A stretch of DNA of 6,443 bases from DASSKO01 sp035690425 (GTDB lineage: Bacteria > Actinomycetota > Actinomycetes > Propionibacteriales > Nocardioidaceae). Made by a program: the position numbers and the translations under genes. The stretch is taken from NCBI GenBank assembly GCA_035690425.1, contig DASSKO010000167.1:1-6443 (forward strand). Reading direction: 5' to 3'. The notes under the pieces are model-generated. The model saw only the letters and a list, made by a program, of their open reading frames with translations, had not been told where the DNA came from and ran no database searches. Within the stretch, counting starts at the first letter, position 1. Every line of letters begins with the position of its first letter. Shown piece after piece: positions 1-6,443 of this stretch.

Positions 1-2647
1 CGCGAAGCTCGCCGATGCTCGCCCCGAGCATCACCCGGGCCGCCGCCTTGGCCAGCGACGTGCCGGTCGCCTTGGACACGAAGGGACCGGTGCGCGAGGC
101 CCGAGGGTTCGCCTCGAGGACATAGAGAACGTCGGAGGCCAGGGCGTACTGCACGTTCAGCAGCCCGCGCACGCCGACACCCTCGGCGATCGCCTCGGTG
201 CACTGGCGGATCCGGTCGATGGTCTCCCGGCCCAGGGTGATCGGCGGCAGCGCGCAGGAGGAGTCCCCGGAATGGATGCCGGCCTCCTCGATGTGCTCCA
301 TCACCCCGCCCAGGAACAGCTGCTCGCCGTCGTAGAGCGCGTCGACGTCGATCTCCACGGCGTCGTCGAGGAACCGGTCCACGAGCACCGGGTGCTCGGG
401 GCTGATCGCGGTGGCCCGCTGGATGTAGCCGCGCAGCGCGTCGTCGTCGTACACGATCTCCATGCCGCGGCCGCCGAGGACGTACGACGGGCGCACCAGC
501 ACCGGGTAGCCGATCTCGGCCGCGATCGCCCGCGCCTCGTCGTACGACGTCGCGGTGCCGTGCTTGGGGGCCGGCAGACCGGCGTGTGCGAGCACCCGGC
601 CGAACGCGCCCCGGTCCTCGGCCAGGTGGATGGCGGCCGGGCTGGTGCCGACGATCGGCACCCCGGCGTCGGCGAGCCCCTGGGCCAGGCCGAGCGGCGT
701 CTGCCCCCCGAGCTGGACGACCACCCCAGTGACCGGGCCGGCCTGCCGCTCGGCGTGCACGATCTCCAGGACGTCCTCGAGGGTGAGCGGCTCGAAGTAC
801 AGCCGGTCGGAGGTGTCGTAGTCGGTCGAGACGGTCTCCGGGTTGCAGTTGACCATCACGGTGTCGTACCCGGCCGCGGACAGCGCCATGGACGCGTGCA
901 CGCAGGAGTAGTCGAACTCGATGCCCTGCCCGATCCGGTTCGGCCCGGAGCCCAGGATGATCACCGCGGGCCGGCTCCTGGGCGCGACCTCGGTCTCCTC
1001 GTCGTAGGAGGAGTAGTGGTACGGCGTGCGCGCGGCGAACTCCGCCGCGCAGGTGTCCACGGTCTTGTAGACCGGCCGGATGCCCAGCGCGTGCCGAACG
1101 CCGCGGACCACGTCCGCGCTCATGCCGCGCAGCTTGCCGACCTGTACGTCGGAGAAGCCGTGCCGCTTGGCGCGCCGCAGCAGCGCCGGGGTGAGCTCGT
1201 CGGCGTCGAGCACCTGCAGCGCGACCTCGTTGACCAGCTGCAGCTGGTCGACGAACCACGGATCGATCGCGGTGGCGGCGTGGATCTCCTCCGCGGTGGC
1301 ACCGGCGCGCAGCGCGTCCATCACCTTCCGGAGCCGCCCGTCGTGCGGGGTGCGGATCTCCTCGAGCAACGCGGCCTTGTCCAGCTCCACCCACTGGTGG
1401 CTCCAGTCGAACGGCGCATCCTTGTTCTCCAGCGAGCGCAGCGCCTTCTGCAGTGCCTCGGTGAAGTTGCGGCCGATCGCCATCGCCTCGCCGACGGACT
1501 TCATGTGCGTGGTCAGCGCCGGGTCAGCGGCCGGGAACTTCTCGAACGCGAACCGCGGGACCTTCACCACCACGTAGTCCAGCGTCGGCTCGAAGGCAGC
1601 CGGCGTGGCTCCGCCGTCCTCTCGGGCGGTGATGTCGTTGGGGATCTCGTCGAGGGTGTAGCCGATGGCCACCTTCGCGGCGATCTTGGCGATCGGGAAG
1701 CCTGTCGCCTTCGACGCCAGCGCGCTCGACCGGGACACGCGGGGGTTCATCTCGATCACGATGAGCCGCCCGTCGGCGGGGTCGACCGCGAACTGGATGT
1801 TGCAGCCGCCGGTGTCCACGCCCACCGAACGGATGATGCCGATTGCCAGGTCGCGCATGGCCTGGTACTCGCGGTCGGTCAGCGTCATCGCCGGCGCGAC
1901 GGTGATGGAGTCTCCGGTGTGCACGCCCATCGGGTCGAGGTTCTCGATGCTGCACACGATCACCACGTTGTCGGCGCGGTCGCGCATCACCTCCAGCTCG
2001 TACTCCTTCCAGCCGAGGATGGACTCCTCGAGGAGCACCTCGGTGGTCGGGCTGGCCTGCAGGCCCGCGCCGGCGATCCGATGCAGGTCGTCCTCGTCGA
2101 AGGCCATCCCGGAACCGGCGCCGCCCATCGTGAAGCTGGGCCGGACCACCATCGGGTAGCCGAGCTGCTCCGCGGCCCCCAGGCAGTCGTCCATCGAGTG
2201 GCAGATCACCGACCGGGCGACCTCACCGCCGAGCTCCTCGACGATCTTCTTGAACGACTCGCGGTTCTCGCCGCGCTGGATCGCGTCGATGCTCGCGCCG
2301 ATCAGCTCCACGCCGTACTTCTCCAGCACGCCACGCTCGTCGAGGGCCACCGCCGCGTTCAGCGCGGTCTGCCCGCCGAGAGTGGCCAGCAGCGCGTCCG
2401 GCCGCTCCTTCTCGATCACCTTCTCGACGAACTCCGGGGTGATCGGCTCGATGTAGGTCGCGTCGGCGAACTCCGGGTCGGTCATGATCGTGGCCGGGTT
2501 GGAGTTGACCAGGATCACCCGCAGGCCCTCCGCCCGCAGCACCCGGCACGCCTGGGTGCCGGAGTAGTCGAACTCGCAGGCCTGGCCGATCACGATCGGG
2601 CCGGACCCGATCACCAGGACGCTGTCGATGTCGGTCCGCTTCGGCAT
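1..2647 (-). CDS. carB: Carbamoyl-phosphate synthetase large subunit, 3' end missing
   Basis: Makes carbamoyl phosphate from bicarbonate, ammonia delivered by CarA and two ATP. ATG at 2647-2645 is followed by 882 uninterrupted codons to the left edge. The two homologous synthetase halves are both visible. The N half (1-400) has IGSGPIVIGQACEFDYSG, VVRPSFTMGG (Arg169), KEYELEVMRD at 214-223 (Glu215), GVHTGDS at 241-247 (His243), Gln285 and EMNPR at 299-303; these fall at the same numbers as in E. coli. The oligomerisation region spans about 403-552. The second half, from about 560, has LGSGPNRIGQGIEFDYS, VRPSYVLGGRGMEI (Arg719), Gln833 and EANPR at 845-849, offset by 4 from E. coli. Compared with a usual length of about 1070-1110 aa, some 200 residues are missing, including the C-terminal MGS-like allosteric domain, so nucleotide/ornithine regulation cannot be judged. 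Residue 854 is Gly where E. coli has Val. A GGAGGG sequence precedes the start inside carA. Confidence 0.98.
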   Translation of the reverse strand, partial: MPKRTDIDSVLVIGSGPIVIGQACEFDYSGTQACRVLRAEGLRVILVNSNPATIMTDPEFADATYIEPITPEFVEKVIEKERPDALLATLGGQTALNAAVALDERGVLEKYGVELIGASIDAIQRGENRESFKKIVEELGGEVARSVICHSMDDCLGAAEQLGYPMVVRPSFTMGGAGSGMAFDEDDLHRIAGAGLQASPTTEVLLEESILGWKEYELEVMRDRADNVVIVCSIENLDPMGVHTGDSITVAPAMTLTDREYQAMRDLAIGIIRSVGVDTGGCNIQFAVDPADGRLIVIEMNPRVSRSSALASKATGFPIAKIAAKVAIGYTLDEIPNDITAREDGGATPAAFEPTLDYVVVKVPRFAFEKFPAADPALTTHMKSVGEAMAIGRNFTEALQKALRSLENKDAPFDWSHQWVELDKAALLEEIRTPHDGRLRKVMDALRAGATAEEIHAATAIDPWFVDQLQLVNEVALQVLDADELTPALLRRAKRHGFSDVQVGKLRGMSADVVRGVRHALGIRPVYKTVDTCAAEFAARTPYHYSSYDEETEVAPRSRPAVIILGSGPNRIGQGIEFDYSCVHASMALSAAGYDTVMVNCNPETVSTDYDTSDRLYFEPLTLEDVLEIVHAERQAGPVTGVVVQLGGQTPLGLAQGLADAGVPIVGTSPAAIHLAEDRGAFGRVLAHAGLPAPKHGTATSYDEARAIAAEIGYPVLVRPSYVLGGRGMEIVYDDDALRGYIQRATAISPEHPVLVDRFLDDAVEIDVDALYDGEQLFLGGVMEHIEEAGIHSGDSSCALPPITLGRETIDRIRQCTEAIAEGVGVRGLLNVQYALASDVLYVLEANPRASRTGPFVSKATGTSLAKAAARVMLGASIGELR

Positions 2648-3786
2648 CAGGCCTCGCCCTCCATGAGCTGGGTGAATCTGTCGAACAGGTAGGCCGCGTC
2701 GTGCGGCCCGGCCGCGGCCTCGGGGTGGTACTGCACCGAGAACGCCCGCAGCCGGTTCTCCGCGTCGCGCAGCTCCAGGCCCTCCACGACGTCGTCGTTG
2801 AGGCAGACGTGGCTGACCGTCGCCTCGCCGTACGGCGTGCTGACCGGCTCGTCGAGGGAGCGGCCCTCCGGCCACTGCACGGCGAACCCGTGGTTGTGGG
2901 CGGTCACCTCGACCTTGCCCGTTGTCTTGTCCATCACCGGCTGGTTGATGCCACGGTGGCCGTAGCGCAGCTTGTAGGTGCCCAGCTCGAGCGCGCGCCC
3001 GAACAGCTGGTTGCCGAAGCAGATGCCGAAGTAGGGCAGGCCGCGCTCGAGCACGCCCTTCAGCAGCTCGACCTGGTGGGTGGTGGCGGCGGGGTCCCCC
3101 GGGCCGTTGGAGAAGAACACCCCGTCCGGCTGCACGGCGAGCACGTCCTCGATGCCGCATCGTGCGGGAAGCACGTGCACCTCGGCGCCGCGTGCGGCCA
3201 GCATCCGCGGCGTCATCGACTTGATGCCCAGGTCGAGCGCGGCGACCGTGAACCGTCGCTCCCCCACCGCCGGCACGACGTACGCCTCGTCGGTGGACAC
3301 CTCGCCGGCCAGGTCCGCGCCTTCCATCTGCGCCGAGTCGCGCACCCGGCGCAGCAGCGCCTCTGGATCGGCCTCGACGGTGGAGATGCCCACCCGCATC
3401 GCGCCCCGCTCGCGCAGGTGCCTGGTCAGTGCCCGGGTGTCGACCGCGGAGATGCCGACGACGCCCTGCGCCCGCAGCGCGTCGTCGAGCGACCTCCGGG
3501 ATCGCCAGCTCGAGGGCACCCGCGCCGGGTCGCGGACCACGAAGCCGCTCACCCAGATCCGCGAAGACTCCGGGTCCTCGTCGTTGATGCCGGTGTTGCC
3601 CACGTGCGGCGCGGTCATCACCACCACCTGGCGGTGGTACGACGGGTCGGTCAGCGTCTCCTGGTAACCGGACATGCCGGTGGAGAACACCGCCTCGCCG
3701 AACGTCTCGCCGAGCGCCCCGAAGGGCTCGCCGTGGAAGGTGCGCCCGTCCTCGAGGACGAGGATCGCCTCGTGCGGGGTGCTCAT
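2647..3786 (-). CDS. carA: Carbamoyl-phosphate synthetase small (glutaminase) subunit
   Basis: Hydrolyses glutamine and channels the ammonia to CarB for carbamoyl phosphate synthesis, feeding both pyrimidine and arginine pathways. The protein is 379 aa (E. coli 382). Residues 1-150 form the CarA-specific N-terminal domain (LVLEDGRTFHGEPFG, STGMSGYQETLTDPSY, DTRALTRHLRERGAM at 116-130). Residues about 180-379 form the class I glutamine amidotransferase domain with LDLGIK at 185-190, SNGPGDP at 226-232, the nucleophile elbow GICFGNQ at 254-260 (Cys256) and VQYHPE at 351-356 (His354, Glu356), so the catalytic triad is complete. The elbow has Asn where E. coli has His (GHQ), which I recall as usual in actinobacteria. 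The frame stays open about 209 codons further upstream, but ATG at 3786-3784 is chosen because it gives the family N-terminus, has AAGGAG 8 nt upstream and overlaps the previous stop as ATGA. The stop overlaps the carB ATG by 1 nt. Confidence 0.98.
   Translation of the reverse strand: MSTPHEAILVLEDGRTFHGEPFGALGETFGEAVFSTGMSGYQETLTDPSYHRQVVVMTAPHVGNTGINDEDPESSRIWVSGFVVRDPARVPSSWRSRRSLDDALRAQGVVGISAVDTRALTRHLRERGAMRVGISTVEADPEALLRRVRDSAQMEGADLAGEVSTDEAYVVPAVGERRFTVAALDLGIKSMTPRMLAARGAEVHVLPARCGIEDVLAVQPDGVFFSNGPGDPAATTHQVELLKGVLERGLPYFGICFGNQLFGRALELGTYKLRYGHRGINQPVMDKTTGKVEVTAHNHGFAVQWPEGRSLDEPVSTPYGEATVSHVCLNDDVVEGLELRDAENRLRAFSVQYHPEAAAGPHDAAYLFDRFTQLMEGEA
2657..2662 (-). promoter_or_regulatory. 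Ribosome binding site of carB
   Basis: GGAGGG on the minus strand, 9 nt before the ATG at 2647, inside the Met-Glu-Gly-Glu-Ala end of carA. A second, shorter GAGG lies closer, 4 nt from the start. Together with the 1-nt TGATG overlap, this suggests coupled synthesis of the two CPSase subunits. Confidence 0.7.
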
Positions 3787-4286
3787 GCTGCGTTCTCCTT
3801 CACGATCGCCTCGATGGCGCGGATCCAGCTCTGGTGCCGCCCCTCGGTGAGGCGGAAGCCGGTGTCCAGAACGTAGTCGCCGTGCCGCCAGGTCACGACA
3901 AGCAGTCCGTGCGGTGGGATGACCTTGCCGGCCAGTCCCTTGGCCACCCGGGCGCCCAGTAGGCACCGGTCCGGTATCCGGAACGACGTGCCCGGACGGT
4001 GCACGTCCAGCCCGTCGGGAAACAGCGACAGCCGGCAGCCGCTGCGGGCGCCGAGCCCGCGCGCCACCACCCGGTCCAGCCACTCCCCGGCCACCGTCGT
4101 GCCGAAGTAGCGGGCGGACGCCTCCAGCACCGGCTCCGCGTCGGAGTCCGGCACCGGCACTAGCGGCGCCAGGTCGTGCTTGCGGGACCGCTTGCGCCAA
4201 CCGCGCCACATGCCGAGGTACACCAGCACCACGAAGGCCGCGAGGATGACGACCGGGATCCAGACCGCCCCGATGCCTTGCCTCAC
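3783..4286 (-). CDS. Membrane-anchored PH-like domain protein of the pyrimidine operon, function unknown
   Basis: A 167-aa protein of unknown function. Residues 8-29 form one strongly hydrophobic helix (from VWIPVVILAAFVVLVYLGMW), followed by the basic stretch RGWRKRSRKH at 28-37, which predicts a single-pass anchor with the C-terminus in the cytoplasm. A Pro/Asp-rich linker (about 40-52) leads to a soluble domain at about 53-160, rich in predicted beta strands and ending in an amphipathic helix (SWIRAIEAIV). That layout fits the PH-like fold I recall being assigned to actinobacterial proteins in this position. From memory, M. tuberculosis Rv1382 occupies the same place between pyrC and carA. 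I see no enzyme motif. The GTG start at 4286-4284 overlaps the pyrC stop (GTGA) and is the only start that keeps the membrane helix; an in-frame ATG at codon 26 would delete it. No clear Shine-Dalgarno precedes it, so coupling to pyrC is likely. It overlaps carA by 4 nt (ATGA). Existence is well supported; the role is not known. Confidence 0.88.
   Translation of the reverse strand: MRQGIGAVWIPVVILAAFVVLVYLGMWRGWRKRSRKHDLAPLVPVPDSDAEPVLEASARYFGTTVAGEWLDRVVARGLGARSGCRLSLFPDGLDVHRPGTSFRIPDRCLLGARVAKGLAGKVIPPHGLLVVTWRHGDYVLDTGFRLTEGRHQSWIRAIEAIVKENAA
3795..3800 (-). promoter_or_regulatory. Ribosome binding site of carA
   Basis: AAGGAG on the minus strand, 8 nt before the ATG at 3786, inside the 3' end of the membrane-protein gene (it encodes part of the Lys-Glu of its KENAA end). 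It decides the carA start against the much longer open frame that continues upstream to about 4413. Confidence 0.85.
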
Positions 4287-5572
4287 TGAAGCTTGCCATC
4301 GAGGACGGTGGCGGCGCCGCGCAGGAAGGTGGCGACCACCCGGCCGGGTAGCTGCCGGCCGCCGTAGGGCGTGTTCCGCGAGAGCGACGCCATCTCGGAC
4401 GCCTCGACCACACGGCTCACGGACGGGTCGTAGAGCAGCAGGTTGGCCGGCTCGCCCTCGGCGACCGGCCGCCCGTGCCCGTGCAACCCGCCGATGCGGG
4501 CCGGGCGGCTCGACATCCGCTCGGCGACTCCGGCCCAGTCGAGCAGTCCGGTGTCGACCAGCGTCGCCTGCACCACCGAGAGCGCGGTCTCCAGGCCGAG
4601 CATCCCGAACGCGGCCGCCTGCCACTCGCAGTCCTTGTCCTCGTGCGGGTGCGGAGCGTGGTCGGTGGCCACCGCGTCGATGGTGCCGTCGGCGAGCCCG
4701 GCGCGCAGCGCCTCGACGTCGGCCGCCGAGCGCAGCGGCGGGTTGACCTTGTAGATCGGGTCGTAGGTCGTGGCGAGCTCGTCGGTGAGCAGCAGGTGGT
4801 GCGGGGTGACCTCCGCGGTCACCGGCCAGCCCTTGCTCTTGGCCCAGCGGATGATCTCCACAGACCCGGCCGTGGACACGTGGCAGACGTGCAGCCGTGA
4901 GCCCACGTGGGCGGCCAGCAGGCAGTCGCGGGCGATGACGGCCTCCTCGGCGACCGCGGGCCATCCGCGCAGCCCGAGCCGGCCGGACAGCTCGCCCTCG
5001 TTCATCTGGGCGTCCTCGGTCAGCCGGGGCTCCTGGGCATGCTGGGCAACCACGCCGCCGAAGGCCTTGACGTACTCCAGCGCGCGTCGCATCAGCACCG
5101 CGTCGGAGACGCACTTGCCGTCGTCGGAGAACACCCGGACCCGTGCGGCGGAGTCGGCCATCGCACCGAGCTCGGCGAGCTGCTCGCCGCGCAGGCCGAC
5201 GGTGACCGCGCCGACCGGCGCCACGTCGCAGTGGCCGCTCTCCCGGCCCAGCCGCCAGACCTGCTCCACGACTCCGGCGGTGTCGGCGACCGGGTCGGTG
5301 TTGGCCATCGCGTGCACCGCGGTGAAACCACCCAGCGCCGCCGCCTGCGTCCCGGTCTCGACGGTCTCGGCGTCCTCGCGACCAGGCTCGCGCAGGTGGG
5401 TGTGCAGGTCGACCAGGCCGGGCAGCACGACCAGCCCGTCGGCGTCCACGACCTCGGTGTCCCCGGAGGTCGACGGGCTGCTCGACAGCTCCGCGATCAC
5501 CCCGTCCCGGACCAGCAGGTCGGCGGGGTCGCCGCCGAGGACTCGTGCGCCCTTGATCAGGTAGTCGGTCAC
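4283..5572 (-). CDS. pyrC: Dihydroorotase, class I
   Basis: Zinc amidohydrolase that reversibly cyclises N-carbamoyl-aspartate to L-dihydroorotate, the third step of pyrimidine synthesis. The protein is 429 aa, the usual length of class I (B. subtilis/Aquifex-like) enzymes and much longer than the roughly 350-aa E. coli type. Metal and substrate motifs are all present: HTHLREPG at 57-64 (His57, His59 metal, Arg61 substrate), Asn91, FSDDG at 148-152 (an Asp in place of the carboxylated Lys of other classes), His178, CHVST at 230-234 (His231), NPPLR at 277-281 and ATDHAPH at 302-308 (catalytic Asp304). The start is GTG at 5572-5570; it gives the expected N-terminus (MTDYLIKGARV) and has a strong AGGAGG 6 nt upstream. 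GTG overlaps the pyrB stop (GTGA), and the pyrC TGA overlaps the next start in the same way, so translation is probably coupled on both sides. Identification is secure. Confidence 0.97.
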   Translation of the reverse strand: MTDYLIKGARVLGGDPADLLVRDGVIAELSSSPSTSGDTEVVDADGLVVLPGLVDLHTHLREPGREDAETVETGTQAAALGGFTAVHAMANTDPVADTAGVVEQVWRLGRESGHCDVAPVGAVTVGLRGEQLAELGAMADSAARVRVFSDDGKCVSDAVLMRRALEYVKAFGGVVAQHAQEPRLTEDAQMNEGELSGRLGLRGWPAVAEEAVIARDCLLAAHVGSRLHVCHVSTAGSVEIIRWAKSKGWPVTAEVTPHHLLLTDELATTYDPIYKVNPPLRSAADVEALRAGLADGTIDAVATDHAPHPHEDKDCEWQAAAFGMLGLETALSVVQATLVDTGLLDWAGVAERMSSRPARIGGLHGHGRPVAEGEPANLLLYDPSVSRVVEASEMASLSRNTPYGGRQLPGRVVATFLRGAATVLDGKLQ

Positions 5573-6443
5573 TGCTCTCCTCCTGCTGCTGCGTCCTGGC
5601 TGTCCTCAGAGCCCGCGAGCGCCGGCTCCGACCCGCCGAGCAGCAGGTAGAGCACGGCCATCCGCACCGCGACCCCGTTGGTGACCTGCTCGACGATCAC
5701 CGAGCGTTCCGAGTCGGCCACGTCGGCGGTGATCTCCATCCCCCGGTTCATCGGGCCGGGGTGCATGACCAGGGTGTGGTCCTGCAGGGTGGCCATCCGG
5801 CGGCCGTCGAGGCCGTAGCGCCGGGAGTACTCCCGCACCGTCGGGAAGAACGCCGCGTTCATCCGCTCGCGCTGCACCCGCAGCATCATCACCACGTCGG
5901 TCTTGGGGAGCACCGCGTCGAGGTCGTACGACGTGGCGACGTCCCAGCTCTCCACGCCGTACGGCAGCAGCGTCGGCGGGCCCACGAGGGTGACCTCCGC
6001 GCCGAGCGTCTTGAGCAACAGGGCGTTGGACCGCGCCACCCGGCTGTGCAGCACGTCGCCGACGATGGCGACCTGCCGGCCGTCCAGGTCGCCGAGGTGC
6101 CGCCACATGGTGAACGCGTCCAGCAGCGCCTGGGTCGGGTGCTCGTGGGTGCCGTCACCGGCGTTGATCACGCTCGAGCGCGACCAGCCCGCGTTGGCGA
6201 GCAGGTGCGGCGCGCCGGAGGCCCAGTGGCGCACGACGACCGCGTCAGCGCCCATCGCCTCGAGCGTCAGCGCGGTGTCCTTCAGCGACTCGCCCTTGCT
6301 GCGGCTGGAGCCCTTCGCGGAGAAGTTGATGACGTCGGCCGACAGCCGCTTGGCGGCGGCCTCGAAGGAGATCCGGGTGCGGGTGGAGTCCTCGAAGAAC
6401 AGGTTGACGATGGTGCGCCCGCGCAGCGCGGGCAGCTTCTTGA
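5569..6443 (-). CDS. pyrB: Aspartate carbamoyltransferase catalytic subunit, 5' end missing
   Basis: Transfers the carbamoyl group of carbamoyl phosphate to aspartate, giving N-carbamoyl-aspartate, the first committed step of UMP synthesis; cytoplasmic, with a trimeric catalytic unit in this family. The visible 290 residues begin at KKLPALRGRT and keep the frame to TGA at 5571-5569. Numbering from the first visible residue, the carbamoyl-phosphate motif STRTR is at 19-23, KGESLKDT at 49-56 (active-site loop Lys), GDGTHEHPTQ at 95-104, GDVLHSRVARS at 128-138, the aspartate-binding LRVQ at 187-190 and HPGPMNRGMEI at 227-237. All expected active-site motifs are present. Compared with relatives of about 310-320 aa, roughly 35-40 N-terminal residues, the start codon and the promoter region lie beyond 6443. 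The last 20 or so residues form a low-complexity Ala/Gly/Ser/acidic tail past the usual final helix. The gene overlaps pyrC by 4 nt. No separate regulatory subunit gene (pyrI) is visible. Confidence 0.97.
   Translation of the reverse strand, partial: KKLPALRGRTIVNLFFEDSTRTRISFEAAAKRLSADVINFSAKGSSRSKGESLKDTALTLEAMGADAVVVRHWASGAPHLLANAGWSRSSVINAGDGTHEHPTQALLDAFTMWRHLGDLDGRQVAIVGDVLHSRVARSNALLLKTLGAEVTLVGPPTLLPYGVESWDVATSYDLDAVLPKTDVVMMLRVQRERMNAAFFPTVREYSRRYGLDGRRMATLQDHTLVMHPGPMNRGMEITADVADSERSVIVEQVTNGVAVRMAVLYLLLGGSEPALAGSEDSQDAAAGGEQ
5579..5584 (-). promoter_or_regulatory. Ribosome binding site of pyrC
   Basis: AGGAGG on the minus strand, 6 nt before the GTG at 5572. It lies inside the last codons of pyrB, where the same bases encode part of the Gly-Gly-Glu tail. 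This near-perfect Shine-Dalgarno supports the GTG as the true pyrC start and would let ribosomes initiate on pyrC as well as reinitiate after pyrB. Confidence 0.85.

Larger units (their letters stand above)
1..6443 (-). other. Pyrimidine biosynthesis operon segment (pyrB-pyrC-membrane protein-carA-carB)
   Basis: All five genes read in the same direction with no intergenic base. The overlaps are 3 bases (pyrC start GTG within GTGA at 5572-5569), 4286-4283 (GTGA), 3786-3783 (ATGA) and a single shared base at 2647 (TGATG). No terminator-like hairpin or promoter can be supported inside the segment, so a single transcript entering from beyond 6443 is the simplest reading. In related actinobacteria, pyrR typically precedes pyrB and pyrF follows carB; neither is in this window. 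Confidence 0.9.

Noticed and set aside
272..2692. Plus-strand open frame of 806 codons opposite carB
   Set aside because: It is antisense to an intact, motif-complete carB. Its product is a Val/Arg/His/Asp/Gly-rich string with no domain, as expected when GC-biased third positions suppress stops on the opposite strand.
2701..3876. Plus-strand open frame of 391 codons opposite carA
   Set aside because: Same shadow effect; low-complexity His/Arg/Val/Ala composition, no recognisable motif and full overlap with carA.
3787..4413. Upstream extension of the carA frame by about 209 codons
   Set aside because: The extra residues are Arg/Pro/Ala-rich, unlike any CarA, and run across the membrane-protein gene and the end of pyrC. 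Family length, Shine-Dalgarno and ATGA overlap all point to 3786.
4287..5114. Upstream extension of the membrane-protein frame into pyrC
   Set aside because: The extension is an out-of-frame reading of pyrC with low-complexity Arg/Ala/Gly composition. The GTG at 4286 gives a clean N-terminal membrane helix.
4770..5650. Two overlapping plus-strand open frames (264 and 247 codons) opposite pyrC
   Set aside because: They lie opposite the conserved catalytic core of pyrC, overlap each other in different frames and resemble no protein I know.
1..6443. A novel defence, mobile or secondary-metabolite system
   Set aside because: Every base belongs to a pyrimidine-operon gene. There are no repeats, integrases, toxin-like genes or composition shifts to support such a system.
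1..6443. Internal promoters, attenuators or terminators
   Set aside because: There is no intergenic space, and I saw no hairpin followed by a T-run or convincing -10/-35 pair. Operon control would be expected upstream of 6443.

Overview
This window is a minus-strand segment of a de novo pyrimidine (UMP) biosynthesis operon from a high-GC actinobacterium. The actinobacterial assignment rests on three things: very GC-rich DNA with G or C at almost all third codon positions, frequent GTG starts, and the gene order pyrB-pyrC-(small membrane protein)-carA-carB. From memory, that order matches mycobacteria (the small gene sits where Rv1382 does in M. tuberculosis). Protein details such as GICFGNQ in CarA and SFTMGG in CarB also look actinobacterial. 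A Pseudonocardiales-like source is possible, but I cannot fix the genus by eye.

Transcription runs from right to left. In operon order: 6443-5569, pyrB (aspartate carbamoyltransferase), lacking roughly its first 35-40 residues at the right edge; 5572-4283, pyrC (class I dihydroorotase), complete; 4286-3783, a 167-aa protein with one N-terminal membrane helix and a cytoplasmic domain of the PH-like type found in this operon; 3786-2647, carA (glutaminase subunit of carbamoyl-phosphate synthetase), complete; 2647-1, carB (synthetase subunit), whose first 882 residues are present and whose C-terminal part runs off the left edge.

The genes work in sequence. CarA releases ammonia from glutamine, CarB builds carbamoyl phosphate, PyrB joins it to aspartate, and PyrC closes the ring to dihydroorotate. 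All four junctions overlap by 1 or 4 nt (GTGA, GTGA, ATGA, TGATG), so there is no intergenic DNA in the window and translation is probably coupled throughout. Shine-Dalgarno sequences for pyrC, carA and carB lie inside the 3' end of the preceding gene.

I see no RNA genes, mobile elements, CRISPR arrays, promoters or terminators. The operon promoter and any pyrR-type regulation would lie beyond 6443. The many long open frames on the plus strand are GC-driven shadows. This is an ordinary housekeeping region. The only poorly understood component is the membrane-anchored protein between pyrC and carA.
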